Assembly: GCA_021613375.1 (NCBI GenBank)
Contig: CM038710.1
Span: 30,741,136-30,805,135, forward strand
Direction of reading: 5' to 3'
From: Megaleporinus macrocephalus
Taxonomy: Eukaryota; Chordata; Actinopteri; Characiformes; Anostomidae
Length of the DNA: 64,000 nt
In this document: piece by piece, positions 24,700 through 36,986 of the stretch
Layout of the letters: every line of letters starts with the position of its first letter
Numbering within the stretch: the stretch's first letter is position 1
Made by a program: the position numbers and the translations under genes
Notes under the pieces: generated by a model
Database searches by the model: none
Told to the model about the DNA's origin: nothing
What the model saw: only the letters and a program-made list of their open reading frames with translations

Positions 24700-24975
24700 C
24701 AGATCAAGGATATTTATTCCATTCCTTGTTGTAGCTTCCATTCTTTTCAAGATACTTGCTTTTGAGTTTTTTAAAGAAACCTGGGAGATTTTTCTGAAGT
24801 TTTCAACATTTTCTGATTCTCACAATCTAAGTGATCCCAAACACATTCAATGATGATGAGGTCTGAACTGAGGAGTGGCTAATCCATCGTTCTGAGAACA
24901 CCGGTAGGTTCTGATGGTTATTTTGAAATGAAATAAGTGAACAGTAGCCACAGACTTTTGCACAGTACTGTAATG
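24700..24975 (-). mobile_element. Tc1/mariner remnant with transposase block
   Basis: On the minus strand, 24800-24860 reads DLIIIECVWDHLDCENQKML, the conserved block holding the last catalytic acidic residue; here the Glu is kept, unlike the copy at 9220. ACTTTTGCACAGTACTGTA at 24955-24973 is a typical terminus of this family. The rest of the transposase is not recognisable. Confidence 0.65.
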
Positions 24976-24999
24976 TGACGTGCTGTGGGCACTGATTTC

Positions 25000-25640
25000 C
25001 CTCATACCATGACAGATGTTTGCTTTTAAACGTTACATTGATAGAAGTCTGGAAGGTCCCTTATCTGACCATATCACACATTTCCAGTCTCTTTTGGATC
25101 ATCTGAAATAAGTCTTAGAGAACTCAGCCACGTTTCTACGTAGAACTGATGTATGGCTGTCTCCTTGTGTAATAGAATTTCAGGTTGCATATCTGGTAGT
25201 AGCGGCGGACTGTGTTAAGTTATTATAGTTTTTCAAAGCACTCCTGCATGCGTGGCTATACTTAACAAAGCAGCATGACGCTTTCTCCTGCTGAGCCGTC
25301 TGAGGGCTTGATGGTCACACATGTTGAACAGTGATTTCTGGCTTTGCCCTACACAGACTGAGATTTCTCTGGACTCTCTGAATCACAATATTATGTACAG
25401 TAGGTGGTAAAAGAAAGTTCTTTGCCATCCTGTTTTGAGAAATGTTCTTTTTTTGCACTGTTTGGCAATTTACCTTTGGCACGGAACGGTCAGCCATGAC
25501 ACGTCTTCACTTGCAACAGGGAGTGGGTGTGTGCTCCTTTCATAACCAGTGATGTTCTTCTCACATGTTACCAACTCAACTGATGGGTGCGCAATGCTTA
25601 AAAACAGTACATCTTAAATATTCTATAAACTTTTTTGTTA
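25000..25640. repeat. probable dispersed repeat, unclassified
   Basis: The stretch adjoining the Tc1 remnant, including GTGTGTGCTCCTTTCATAAC near 25529, resembles fish repeat DNA I have seen beside transposons. I see no terminal repeats and no protein. The minus-strand open frame at 25315-25497 matches nothing known. Confidence 0.3.
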
Positions 25641-27626
25641 TTTCGTGCCTCTCCCAACCTTTTTTTTTTCAGTTTTGCAGGCATCATATTCAAAATATGA
25701 TGTAGTTGGTCAACGTATTTCTTTGTACCTTACTCACTGCTGCCCTCTATTGTGTCATAGCACCAGTCAGAGGACAGACGTTCCAGGGGTTTCCGCGATA
25801 AAAGTGGAAACTGTAGAAACAACTGTGGTCATGTTAAATTATGGTGGCCAGGTGATTATGTCATAATTGTCACAGACCTAATTAACTGAAGACCGTCTTA
25901 CGTTTTTCTCAAAGCTCATATGCATAATGGTAATGAGTTATAGAGCTGCAGCTGCTGATCTTACAATTAAAATAATAGACTTTGAGTTTGTATTTAGCTG
26001 AAGAATTTAATTAGCAATAAAGAATGGAGTTTGAACCCTGTGACCTATTGATAGTTGGGTAACATTACTCTTCAATGGTGGTTTTAAATGAATTATTAGA
26101 ATTTTTTCCCCCCAACACGTTTCCAATAATAGGAAACTTCAGCGTCGGTCTCCCCGGGTTAGAGTTTTGCTAAATGTGTTTTGGTCTCCCCCCTACATAC
26201 TGTGTTACTGGGGGTGGGGGGTGTGGAGGAGATAATGTCAAAACAACCACCAGATATATTCTATTAGAATATGTATGCAGTGGGAATTTCAAGGTGCGTT
26301 ACCCACAACCTTGAAAACTGCAGGCTAAATTTACAAATAAATAGGTTTTGGAAAAAAGGGGAAAACAACAGACCTTGAAATGCTCGAGTAAATTGATGTG
26401 ATTTATTTTCCTAATGTATTTATGATTTTATCTGGCTCACTTAATTAAGTATTGAATTTACGAATCAAGTGTGGAATTGCAGGTTATTTTGGAATGACAC
26501 AATTGGATGGCTATGAAATGCTTGCCCTAAATAAGAGCCTCAAGTTGTGAAGTGTGTTTGCGGGAATGCGCTAAGTATCTTCTAATTCGTTTATGGCAAT
26601 GAAGGCACGGTGGCTCCAGAATTGCCATTAAGAGCATCAGCAGCTTGCTCATATTTTTCTAATCCACAGTTTGATTACTGTAGCATTTAAGTGATATTTC
26701 GAGATAAATACGTTTTTATTTTCGATGGGGGTGGCGCAGCGTATCAGGCGTCGAAAACTGCATCAGCCAGATCCATTCGAAGAGAAATGCTGGGCTGTAG
26801 AATTCGATTGATTTGACTGGCACACTGACTTGTGCTGAGGTGTCTAATTCCTGCTATACACTGGATCTGGACTCGCACTGAAGATTTCAATAATGCTGAA
26901 GCACAAATCCAAGATGATCCCTACCTATTCCTATTCTGTGCCATACACAGCGCACAAAATGGCTGAATACACTACATCCTCTCAGCAATTCCCTATTGTT
27001 GACCAAGTGCGCGTGTGTATGTGCGTCTCAGCAGGCCTATCCTCACACACGATGCCCCCGCGAGGCAAATGGAAAGTCACCTGGACCGTAATCCCCTTCA
27101 GACTGATATGGGATGAATCCAGTCACATCATTCTGATCTCAGACAGTCAGCACTACCTTCTCCCTCCATAAACATGCTGCTGCCTTCACTCACACGCTCC
27201 ACTGTTTAGAGCATGCAGCAAGTTTCTTTCAGGAGAGTTCCACTCCGCTAAGTTAGGGTTGCGTTTCTGAAGGTGAACTCGCACTGACAGAGCCTCAGTC
27301 ATGATGAAGTGTGCGTTTTCCCTCCGTCTTTTCAGTATGACCCGTTTCGGGGGCTGGGGATCGGCCGTCCTTCTTAAAAACATATGCGCTTCTGTGCTCG
27401 TTGGCTGAAATAATTGCAGTGTAAGGCTGCATTTTGATGAGGAGGCTCTTTACCAGTCAGAGACGTGCTGGTGGTGCTGCTGCTGTCTGTCTGCCTGCCT
27501 GTAGAACACAGACAGCTACATTCAGCTCTGCCTGTGATTACGTCTGTGACTGGCACACCTTCTCTAGTCACTATGGCAACTCACCATTCACCATACCTTT
27601 TGATGTCAATTGTTTTTGTGGGGGTG
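25641..27626. other. intronic stretch with a candidate conserved element
   Basis: Unique DNA. 26390-26780 stands out as possible conserved non-coding DNA (see findings). The frames at 26893-27571 have no known domains. Confidence 0.4.
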
Positions 27627-28168
27627 TATTATGTTCTCTTTCTTTCTTTCTTTCACATCTCTATCTTTCTTTTCTCTCTTTCTTTCTTATTGTTCTCTAT
27701 TTCTTTAATTCTGTTTTCTTGCATTCTTTCTTTTTCTTTCTTTTTTTGTTCTTTCTTTTCTTAATTTTTTTATACTCGTTCTTTCTGTCTTGTCCTTCTG
27801 TCTGTCTGTCTTTCTGTCTGTCTATGTTCACTTTTTTTCTCTCCCACTCTTTCTCTTTTCTCCACCTTTGTTTTTCTGTCTTACTCTGTTTCTCCTACTA
27901 TATTCGTTCTTGCTTCTTTCTTTCTTTCTTTATTTCTGTGTTTTCTTTAATTTTTCTCTCTTATTTTTATAATTCTTTTTTTTCTACCTTTCTTACATTC
28001 TAATTCTCCCTGTGTACTCTTTCTTTCTTTCTTTCTTTCTTTCTGTCTTTCTTTCTTTCTTTGTGTCCTTCTTTCTTTCTTTCTTTTTTTCTTTCTCTTT
28101 AGTTTTCTGTCTTGTTCCTCTTCCTGTCACTCTTTCTCTCTTATTCATTTTTTAATTCAGTTGCTCCT

Positions 28169-28223
<55 letters not shown>

Positions 28224-28236
28224 GTCTCTCTTTCTG

Positions 28237-28269
<33 letters not shown>

Positions 28270-28437
28270 GTATGTCTCTCTCTCTCTGTCTCTCTTTGTG
28301 TGTCTGTCCGTCTGTCTCTCTCTCTCTGTATCTCTCTCTCTGTCTCTGTCTCTCTTTCTTTCTGTCTCTCTGTCTGTCTCTCTCTATCTCTCTCTCTCTC
28401 TGTATGTCTCTCTCTCTCTGTCTCTCTTTGTCTGTCC

Positions 28438-28515
<78 letters not shown>

Positions 28516-28530
28516 ATTTCTTGTTCTTTG
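27627..28530. repeat. 0.9-kb polypyrimidine tract (TTTC, TCTG and TC repeats)
   Basis: The plus strand is almost entirely C and T for about 900 bp: TTTC-type in the first half, TCTG/TCTA and pure TC in the second. All long open frames across it are low-complexity Ser/Leu/Phe translations, not genes. Such tracts are prone to slippage and to triplex formation. Confidence 0.9.
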
Positions 28531-29805
28531 CTGTACTATTTGCTCCTGCACTCTCTGTTTTATCTGTGTTGTGCCAGGTGGTGGATTAATTAATTTGATC
28601 TCCTGGAATGATATTCACTCTATCATCTTTATGGGCTTTCCTCCTGCATCTGAATTACCTTCCCTCTCTCTCTTATTCACACACTCGCGCGCATACACGC
28701 AGACATTTATATTTTTCTGTGCGTGTGGGTGTGTGTGTAATGTAATGCTTTACGTTTCACTGTAATTTTTTATGGTAGGCTGCATTTAAAAGAGCCTGCA
28801 TTTGGCATTTAAACTACTATGAATTGTTTATCACTTACGTGACGCTGTCTTTACAGCAGATGTCTCGGTCTTGCTTTTTTCAGCCTCACCAGAAATTCTG
28901 AGCATCTACTGTAATTACCAGCCCTTTCTAGCTAGCTTGGTGAATGCTGAATTGATTATAGCTAGCTTTACGCCTAGCGCGAGCATGCAGTCGAAACGCT
29001 AGCCTCAAGCTAAAGACATTACTATGTGTTTCTCCTGCTCTCTCTTGTTATCGGAGCTCTTATCTCTGACCTTTCCTGCAGCATGTGTTAGCGCACCACC
29101 ATTAGCAATCCCACATGCCGCTCTTAGCGCTCTTCTAATATGATGAAGGTAATCCAACCTCGGGCCTGCTTTTGCTTTTATAGAGAAATCGATAGCAAGG
29201 TCTAACATTGAATTTGTTCTTGGGCAAATGTGAATCCCTCAGAGAAGTCAGCTCAGAACCATTGCTGCAAATGCTCTCATTCACTTAACGGATGGAATGA
29301 AATATTAGACATACACGTGGGGGCTCCTGAAATTAACTAAAAGTGTTGAGTCCTATCACTGGGACCTGAACTTAAACTCCAGCGATGCTACAGTTGTGTG
29401 TGGCCAAGAGTCCAAGAACGAAACAACCAAGGATGGCAAGGATGGAATCATTATCTTCTTCTTTCCCCTTAGTAGTTCTGGGTGGGATTGATAAACTTCA
29501 CTGTCATGATATTTTGCAAATGCATCGTGCCTTAGGAAGTTAATAAAGCCGCTGTTCCTGAGTGATGGATATCTACACTCTAATTTTTTTTTTTTTATCT
29601 GATGTACATCTGATGTCTTGCATAGCGTTTGAACAGCACTCGTCAAATTTCTTTTTTTTTTTTAAATGTTCTGCAAAGAACAAACGTTGGGTAAGTAAAA
29701 CATAAAATGAGTTTAACAAATAAACAATAGTTATGCATTAAAATGTGTTCTCTTTAGAAAACCTACAAAACATAATTTGAGCAGGTACATGCCAATTTTT
29801 GCACT

Positions 29806-29835
29806 TGACTGTACCCTTTTTTGATGGGGACTCAT
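29806..29835. repeat. 30-bp exact direct repeat, copy 1
   Basis: The 30 bases (core CCCTTTTTTGATGGGGACTC) recur exactly at 30800-30829 in the same orientation, 964 bp of unrelated sequence apart. The flanks do not align. Confidence 0.85.
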
Positions 29836-30799
29836 TGGCTTGTTTTAAAACCCTCAGACAGCATTGTACAAATAAACCACATTAAAACTATATTTTTCAG
29901 AAAGGAAACTAACCATTTATCTATTTTTAAATGTTTTTTTATAACTTATATTGTCATTTACTATATTTTAATACCGGAATACCAGTATAGACATATGTCT
30001 AGATGGTAGAAGTCGACCTTATTGCATTCAAAACAGTAACAATAATCAAAGTAATGAAGTGTTTAGTCATATCACATGACAACATGTGCATGTCGTATGA
30101 CCAATGATGTGCTATATGTTTATGTATAGTGTTTTTTTGCATGATGAGTGCATCATCACCACCTATTTCCCAAAATAATTACATTGGTTCAGAAATGTCC
30201 AACTTAGTTTGTCCCCACTCTTATGATTCTGCATTTAGCTCAGTATGTCTTATAACAGTCACTAAACATGCTTGTTACCAGATTATCTCTGCCCACATGA
30301 GATTACAACAAAGCCTTCTTTCTTTAAACTCAAAAAAGTTCAGACTATAGCTAAAATGCGAATAATACAGATTGCAGTGGTTTGTAGGTATTTCGTTGAA
30401 AACCACACAAAGAAGATATATTTTTAATTATTTTTCTTTAATAGATTATTTATTTTTGTAAATATATGCTATTATAATAATATCAAATTTGATGTCTGCA
30501 AAACATTCCAAGTTGCAGTATAAGACTGGGATGCTTGTGTAATAATTAAAAATGTTGAATGCAGAATTCTAAATCATCACTGTCTGTTTTATTTATATTT
30601 TTCTACTTTCCCAACTTTTTTGTAATTGGATTTGTATAATTACTGAAGGAGCTAAGGGCCGCATGTTTTCTCACTGTAAATTTACCTTAGAGCACCCTTT
30701 AAACTCTAAGTCTGGGAGCCTCTGGGAATTCCAGTCAGCCAGAGATATCATGAACTGTGGCCGTTTATGTTTTTATCCCTCATAAATAAACAGGGTTAC

Positions 30800-30829
30800 T
30801 GACTGTACCCTTTTTTGATGGGGACTCAT
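30800..30829. repeat. 30-bp exact direct repeat, copy 2
   Basis: Exact partner of 29806-29835. A 30-bp identity is too long for a usual target duplication, so the pair probably reflects a local copy event or a shared repeat fragment. Confidence 0.85.
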
Positions 30830-31845
30830 GTGCCTGTAAGAATAATATTATAAGAATTTTTTTTAAGAATAAGAATTCACACACAATGTAAAGGCCGACA
30901 GTCATTTTTAAATTATGTCAAAAACTTAACAACAGACAAACATGGAGATGCAAGGTTTAGAAAAAAACATGTATCTCCTTTATTATCCACTTATATATAT
31001 ATACACACAAACACAGCAGCTGTCATTTACATTGTGTAAAATGTGAAATGATTTTCCAAAATCACTCGGACAAAACTCTGGTTCTCTGGTTCTCATTCCA
31101 TGATTTACATAAAAAGTGAAATATCTTTCTGGCTTCTCCTGTAAAGTTGCCATTTTGGAGATAATTGTTTTTCTTTGGATAGCAATGAAGTATACTGTGT
31201 GTAAATGTGCTGGTTTTTGTGACATCACTCGTTATGAGCTGTATCAGCTTATTTCCTGTTTGGAAGTTAATGGTACATTTTGTAATGTGTAAACTACATA
31301 TACTACATTTTATTTAATAACGTTTATAAATAATATAAAGCTCCTCCTTCTCTCCGCTCACTGTGTTTCGTGTTTGGAGGTTTTATTAGGTCGCATGTGC
31401 AGCAGGGATTTCAGTATTTTTGCGAGGTTTGGTGCATATTGATTTGTTTTGCAGGGAATCGATGGTGGGTGTGGTGTTTTCCGCGCTTATCACGCTCTAA
31501 TCAGTCAACTGCAGGAAAAAGCATCACTTTCTGTTATGTGTGACTTTCCAGAGGTTAGCATGTGCTTTAACTTCCACTGTGTGTTCAGTTAGCTGTGTGT
31601 CTGCTCCTCACTCCCAGCACCCCTGGAGCATCACCATGCAGGAGTGCCCAAGGATGGCATCACAAAGCCGGGCACATCCTTCAGCCAGAGAGTGTGTGTT
31701 TTCTGAAGTGTGCACTGCTGTGTGCTGCTGTTCAGCTGAATGGGCTTTTCTGTCTTCTCTCTTCTGAAGCACATCCTGCAGATAGCAGCAGCCACTAACA
31801 CTGACCCAGCTCCATAATGAAGTGTAGGCCGTGTTTAGAGTCGGC

Positions 31846-32470
31846 CTGTCTTTCCTCTTTTTCCTTTTTCTTTCTTTCTTTCCTTCCTTCTTTCTTTCAT
31901 TTTTTCTTTCACTCTTTTTTTCTGTCTCACTCTTTTGCTTTTTACTTTCTTTTTTCTGTTTCCCTTTTGCTTTCACTTTCATTTTCTTTCCTTTGTGCTT
32001 TCCTTTTTCTTTAATGATCCCTCTGTTCCTTCCGTTCCTTATTTCCACTCCCTATTTTTTCTTCATTTACCTGTCATTTATTTTTGTACTTCCTTGCGCT
32101 CTTTCTTTCATCTTCTTTTACTTTAATTTGCTTGCTTTTGGTCTTTCTTTTCTCTCTTTTTGTTTGTCATTTGTTCTTTTACTCATTTTGCTTTCTTTTT
32201 TTTTCTTTTTCTGAACTATTTTTTCATTTTCTATCTGTCTATGTATCTTTCTTTCTTACTTTAGCTGTTTTGCTTTTTTGTTATTTGTTTATTTCTTTTG
32301 TTCTATTGTTCTTGCTCTTTCTTGCATATTTCTGTATTGTCTTGCCTTCTTTTTTTAAATCACCCTTTCTTTCACTTTCTTCTGTTTTCTGTATTTCTTT
32401 CTTTCTTTCTTTCTTCTTTCCTTCTCATACTCTCCTACCTCGGCCTCTCTCCCTTTCTCATTCCCTCGGA
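31846..32470. repeat. 0.6-kb T/C-rich tract
   Basis: TTTC, TTCC and TTTTC motifs dominate the plus strand with rare purines. Open frames here are Phe/Ser/Leu low-complexity artefacts. A short pure TC block follows at 32562-32610. Confidence 0.85.
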
Positions 32471-33113
32471 GGATTGCTTTTTTTTTACAGCCTCTCAATC
32501 AAAAACTACACTGCCAAACAATACTGCAGCAACAGATGGGGCAAAGCTTACCTCATGCAAACCTTCTCTCTCTCTTCCCCTCTTTCTCTCTCTCTCTGTC
32601 TGTTCCTCTACAGAGGGAGTGAAATGGAGCAAGGGAGTGAGGGTAGGGTTAAGAGGAGGAGGGGACGCCGCTGTGGGCTGGTTAATTAATAAGGTCATTA
32701 GCTGACTGCTAAAGGGGTTCCACCCAGCTGATTGGTATTCTACAGAGGCAGTGTGGCACTCCCACCCTGCATCTCTCCATCTCTCCAGCTCTGCTACTGC
32801 TGATCCTGCAAGGCTGAGAGGTCACAGTACCCTCAGGAGCGCTCCCAACTCCAAACACTGACCTGTGACATCACTTCCTGCCGATGCAGCACTCCTGTCA
32901 GGCCTGTAATGTCCTTGTTGTGGCCACTCTTGACCCTGCCATGGTCTTATTTTGCCCACACCCTGCATTTTACCATAATATTCCTCCGCTTTGTTTGTAT
33001 GAAAATGGCCAGTTGGCTTCTGTGCTGTTTAAGAGGCATGAAAGAGAGAGAGAGAGCAAGAGAGCTAGGGAAATGGGTTTGAGTAAGAGTGCTGTATCAT
33101 TATTAACCTCCTC

Positions 33114-33146
<33 letters not shown>

Positions 33147-33710
33147 AGTCTCTCGCTCACACTCTCTCTCTCTTCGTTCATCAGTCTATACCTCCCTCCG
33201 CCCACCTGCGTGTGTCAGAGGCAATAACGTCTCCCCACTTCAATTTTCTCATTTCAACTGGTGTTGATGGGCCAACAGCAGCAGGACAGAAGGCCAGATC
33301 TATCATCTCCTGCTTCAAAATGGAGGAGGTGAAAAAGCCAGGAGCTCAGGAAACCCCTGTAGGCGCGCGCGCACACACACTTACATACAGACCTGTCCTT
33401 TCACTCACTTGTTTTCATCGCCCGTTTTCTCCCTCGAGCTAGAGCTTTTTTTTTTTTGGTACGAACACAAATAAATATTATCTGAGCCCAACCTGACACA
33501 CGGCATCGTGTTTTGAGGCCAAACCTGACCCAAGCATGACAAAAATCTGTCCGAACCATTAATTCGTCAAGTTTTGAGTCTGAAACACATACGAGTATAA
33601 CATTATACTGACCCAAAACTGGCACAAAGTGGCCCGTCATTACCCAAAACATCAAATAAAACCTGTCAGGACAGCAGCAGTTACTGTGTAGAAACAATAA
33701 TAGCTGTCTG

Positions 33711-34000
33711 CCCTTTCTCTCTCTCTTTTCCTTTAGCTTGCCCTGTAATATCCCTCTTTTTTTCTATCATTCTTTTCTCTGTCTCGTTTTTCTCTCTCTG
33801 TCTCTCCCTTTTGCCTCTTTCACTATTTCTCCTCTCATGTTTCTCTTTGTCCTCTTTCTTTGCTCATCTCAGTCACTTTTTGCTTCTGTCAGTCATTCTC
33901 TCTCAATCTCTCTCTCTATTTCTATCCATATACCTTCCTTTTGCTTCTCCTGTAATTGTTCTTGCTGCTGTCTGCTAACTTTTTTTCTTTGTTGACCTTG
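33711..34000. repeat. polypyrimidine tract
   Basis: TC and TTTC-rich plus strand, same polarity as the tracts at 27.6, 31.8 and 36.4 kb. No coding content. Confidence 0.8.
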
Positions 34001-34859
34001 TAGCACCTCTGTATGTTAATTCTCGAGGCTGAGTCGTGGTGGAAGTTAGCTATTCCCCCCAGTCGCTTTTAACAGCATTGTTCATTCTCGGAGCCAAGGT
34101 AAAGCTTTCCATTTCGTACATTTCATAAACAATCTTTTCCCGTTGTGTGGCGGTTGAGATCTCTTTTTTTCTTTCTCCGTTTAATTTTGCTTCCTCTCTC
34201 TCTCTCTCTCTCTCTGTCATTTACATTGACAATAGCTGCCATCATATAAATAAAAATAAAAAAAAGTAATTACTGGGACTTTAGGTGTCTCAGCAACAAG
34301 TGAGTTACTGCAGCTAATCAGTTACATCAGTTTTGATGTAATGAAAGTTCGAGTGGTGAAACATGACTATCAGAGGCAGGATTTCAGTATAGGTCTAAAC
34401 TCAGTCAAAACTAGAGGGTGGTGGTCTTCTAGCAACCCTGTGGGATTCTAGTAGTATGTTAACATTACACTAACAGTGATTCACAAGTAACATCTTTAGA
34501 CTTTTGAAGATTGTAAATGACATTCCATAATTAATTTTTCAGGTTTGTAACAATTATATTCTAGCGTGGAGGGTTTCCCAAAGAACTTCAGTAGGGTTTT
34601 GATTATGGTCGATGAAGCTTTATGAAAACACAAATCAAAGAGAAACGAAAAAACAAACAAACAGGTATTTGCTTAGCTTACAGCTTCTACACAGATACTG
34701 ACTAGATGCATAACTTATTAAATCCTAAAATATAGTGATTTAATAGTTTTAAATACTTCCAAAGAATGTTGATCTTTTGTTTTCGACCAAAACTTCACAA
34801 AGGAATACAAATATTACTACAATACTTGTCTTCAAGTACATTTATCTTCTTATACTGCC

Positions 34860-35483
34860 TGGTCGCAGTTCCCATAGCGAAAGCAGAGAAGCCCAGACAT
34901 CTGTTTTCCCTGCAACTTCTTTCAGCTCATTCTAGGGAATCCCAAGTCATTCCCAGGCCAGCTTAGAGATATAATCCCTCCAGCAGGTCCTGAAACCACC
35001 TCTGGGTCTTGTCCTAGTTGGCTGTGCCCAATAAACCTCCAACGGGAAGCAACCAGGGGGCATCCGAATCAGATGCTCAAACCACTTTCATTGACTCATT
35101 TCAATGTGGAGGAGTAGCAGCTATACTTTAAGCTCCTCCTGGATGGCTGAGCTCTTCACCTTATGAAGTTGAGCCCACTCTACAAAGAAAGCTCATTTCT
35201 GCCGCTTGTATTCTTAGTCTCATTTTTTTATTATTTGTCATTACCCAAAGCTCGTGACCACAGTTGAGGGTGGGGATGGGCTGTAGACCGACCAGTAAAC
35301 AGAGAGCTTTGCCTTATGGCTCAGCTCTCACAAAGCCTCTATAGTACAGCACAGCGGCCGCCTGATGCAGCCTGCGGCTAATCTCACGACCCCTCTTCCT
35401 TTCACTCGTGATACTGAGATACTGAACCCCCTTCACCTGGGGCAGGTCCTCTGCCCTTACCCGGAGGGAGTATGCCATCCTTG
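34860..35483 (-). pseudogene. LINE reverse-transcriptase C-terminal relic
   Basis: Read on the minus strand from 35483, fragments of a well-known fish non-LTR retrotransposon ORF appear in changing frames: a LPQVKGVQYL-like block, then REISRRLHQAAAVLYY, a TVVTSFG-like block (typically YGHELWVMT), CRNELSL-like (RIQAAEMSFL), HIEMSQ*KWFEHLIRMPPGC and a final RDYIS*AGLGMT-like block. These are the thumb and C-terminal parts downstream of the RT catalytic FADD box. Many stops and indels make it dead. The clade (RTE/Rex-like) is not certain. Confidence 0.65.
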
Positions 35484-36367
35484 TCTAGGACTGTTTAAAC
35501 AACAAGCAACAGTTCTGTTAAATAAAAGTTCACATACAGATACAGAGTTTTTAACTTCTCAGAAATCATTAGGCCTTTTATCAAAGTCCTAAAGGCTCTG
35601 GGGATTCCTCTATGGAACACGTAGAGAAAAAATAAAGTAAAAAGAAAATCTACAGAAGGTGGAAATGCAGGGAAATATCATTTAAAAGTGGGAGGCAGGA
35701 TATAAGAACTTATATAGACACATATATAAATAATGGTACCCAACCAAACCATTCCGTGAATATCCAGGTAAACATTTCGAACTCCGTCTGAAATCTGCGT
35801 ATTCATGCGGAGCATGAAAGGAAGTGCAAAGACCTGCTGGTTGTAGCCGTGTGAACTGTCCTGGAGAGCATATTTATAGGCCTGTTCTGCATTCACTCGC
35901 TCACGTCCTACACACATCCACTGCTGCATTATTTATCTCCCTGTGACTCATTCTCTGGCCTGTGGGGAGATTTGGCGCTGTGTCAGCTAGGACCAGGGGG
36001 CCGTATTGTAATTATCGCAGATCGAGGGGAAAAAAGCTGAATAACATATTGACTCTCGCATGTTCATCGTAAAAAATCGTCTGTGTTTGCCTGAAACGTC
36101 GCCAGTGGCGGATTTCAAAGGGAGTTTAAAAAAAAGGACTTGACCTAACCCAACTGCCTGGCCAAACAGAGGCTCGCGCCAGATTGGCCCCCTCTGTTTT
36201 CATCAGCCTCACTGTCATTGGCTTGGTCGTTGGCCCAGAGGACACTGGGAGTTGAAGTTTCCAGTGTAGGCAGAGCGTAAAGCACAGGATCAGAGGGCAG
36301 CAGTGGGCTCTTGTCAGAGTCAAGATGCTGACCGAGTCCCAGTGTGTCACCAGAGGTCAATGGAGGG

Positions 36368-36768
36368 TTTTCTTTTTTACCCAGCTTCCTCTTTTTACAT
36401 CTATTTTCTTTCTCCGTCTCCTCAATCGTTCCCTCTCATACTTTCCCTTGTTTTTTCTTCTAGTCATTTTTTTTTCTCTCTTTCTTTCTGTATCTCTCAC
36501 TTTTTCATTTGCACCTCTTGTAGTCATTCTCTTTCTTCCCCACCCTATCTCTTACTCCTTCTCTGTTTTTTCCTTTTGTTTTATGTTATCAGTCTTTCTC
36601 TTTTTCGCTTGTTCTTTTCATCTGTTTTTCTTCTTCTCTTTTTCTTTGCATTTATACTTTGTCTCTTCACACTCACACGCCATTTCTATTCTCTTACTTG
36701 TCTTTTTTTCTTTTCCTTTCTTCCTCTATCTACCGGTTCTTCTCTCTTTCTGTCTCTTGCTGTCGCTT

Positions 36769-36829
<61 letters not shown>

Positions 36830-36830
36830 G
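36368..36830. repeat. polypyrimidine tract ending in TC array
   Basis: T/C-rich plus strand, with pure TC arrays at 36769-36828. Open frames on both strands (Ser/Leu/Phe or Arg/Glu rich) are artefacts of the repeat. Confidence 0.85.
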
Positions 36831-36928
36831 AGCTGTAGCTGTCCCTGTAGACTGACAGGGAGTGGACTCAACTAGAGAGCAGTTAAAAATAACCTCAGAA
36901 AGCATTTAGCTGAAGCATCTCAGCACCT

Positions 36929-36930
<2 letters not shown>

Positions 36931-36953
<23 letters not shown>
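36931..36953. repeat. (GT)n microsatellite
   Basis: Pure GT array running into a GAGA stretch up to 36987. Confidence 0.9.
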
Positions 36954-36959
<6 letters not shown>

Positions 36960-36986
36960 TGAGAGTGAGAGAGCGATAGAGAGAGA

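Larger units (their letters stand above)
28531..31845. other. intronic stretch, largely unique
   Basis: Apart from the 30-bp direct repeat pair, nothing recognisable was found. Open frames are short and without domains. Confidence 0.45.

Noticed and set aside
27434..28765. Long open frames of 142-217 codons rich in Ser, Leu and Phe
   Set aside because: They are translations of the TTTC/TC tract; open in several frames at once, with no domains.
29806..30829. CRISPR-like or LTR interpretation of the 30-bp direct repeats
   Set aside because: Only two copies, eukaryotic context, and no LTR, primer-binding site or retroviral coding sequence.
31817..32705. Overlapping 127-201-codon frames on the plus strand and a Lys-rich minus frame
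   Set aside because: All come from the T/C-rich tract and its complement; composition explains them.
36303..36875. 190- and 168-codon frames
   Set aside because: CT-tract artefacts with poly Ser-Leu-Phe composition and no start or splice context.
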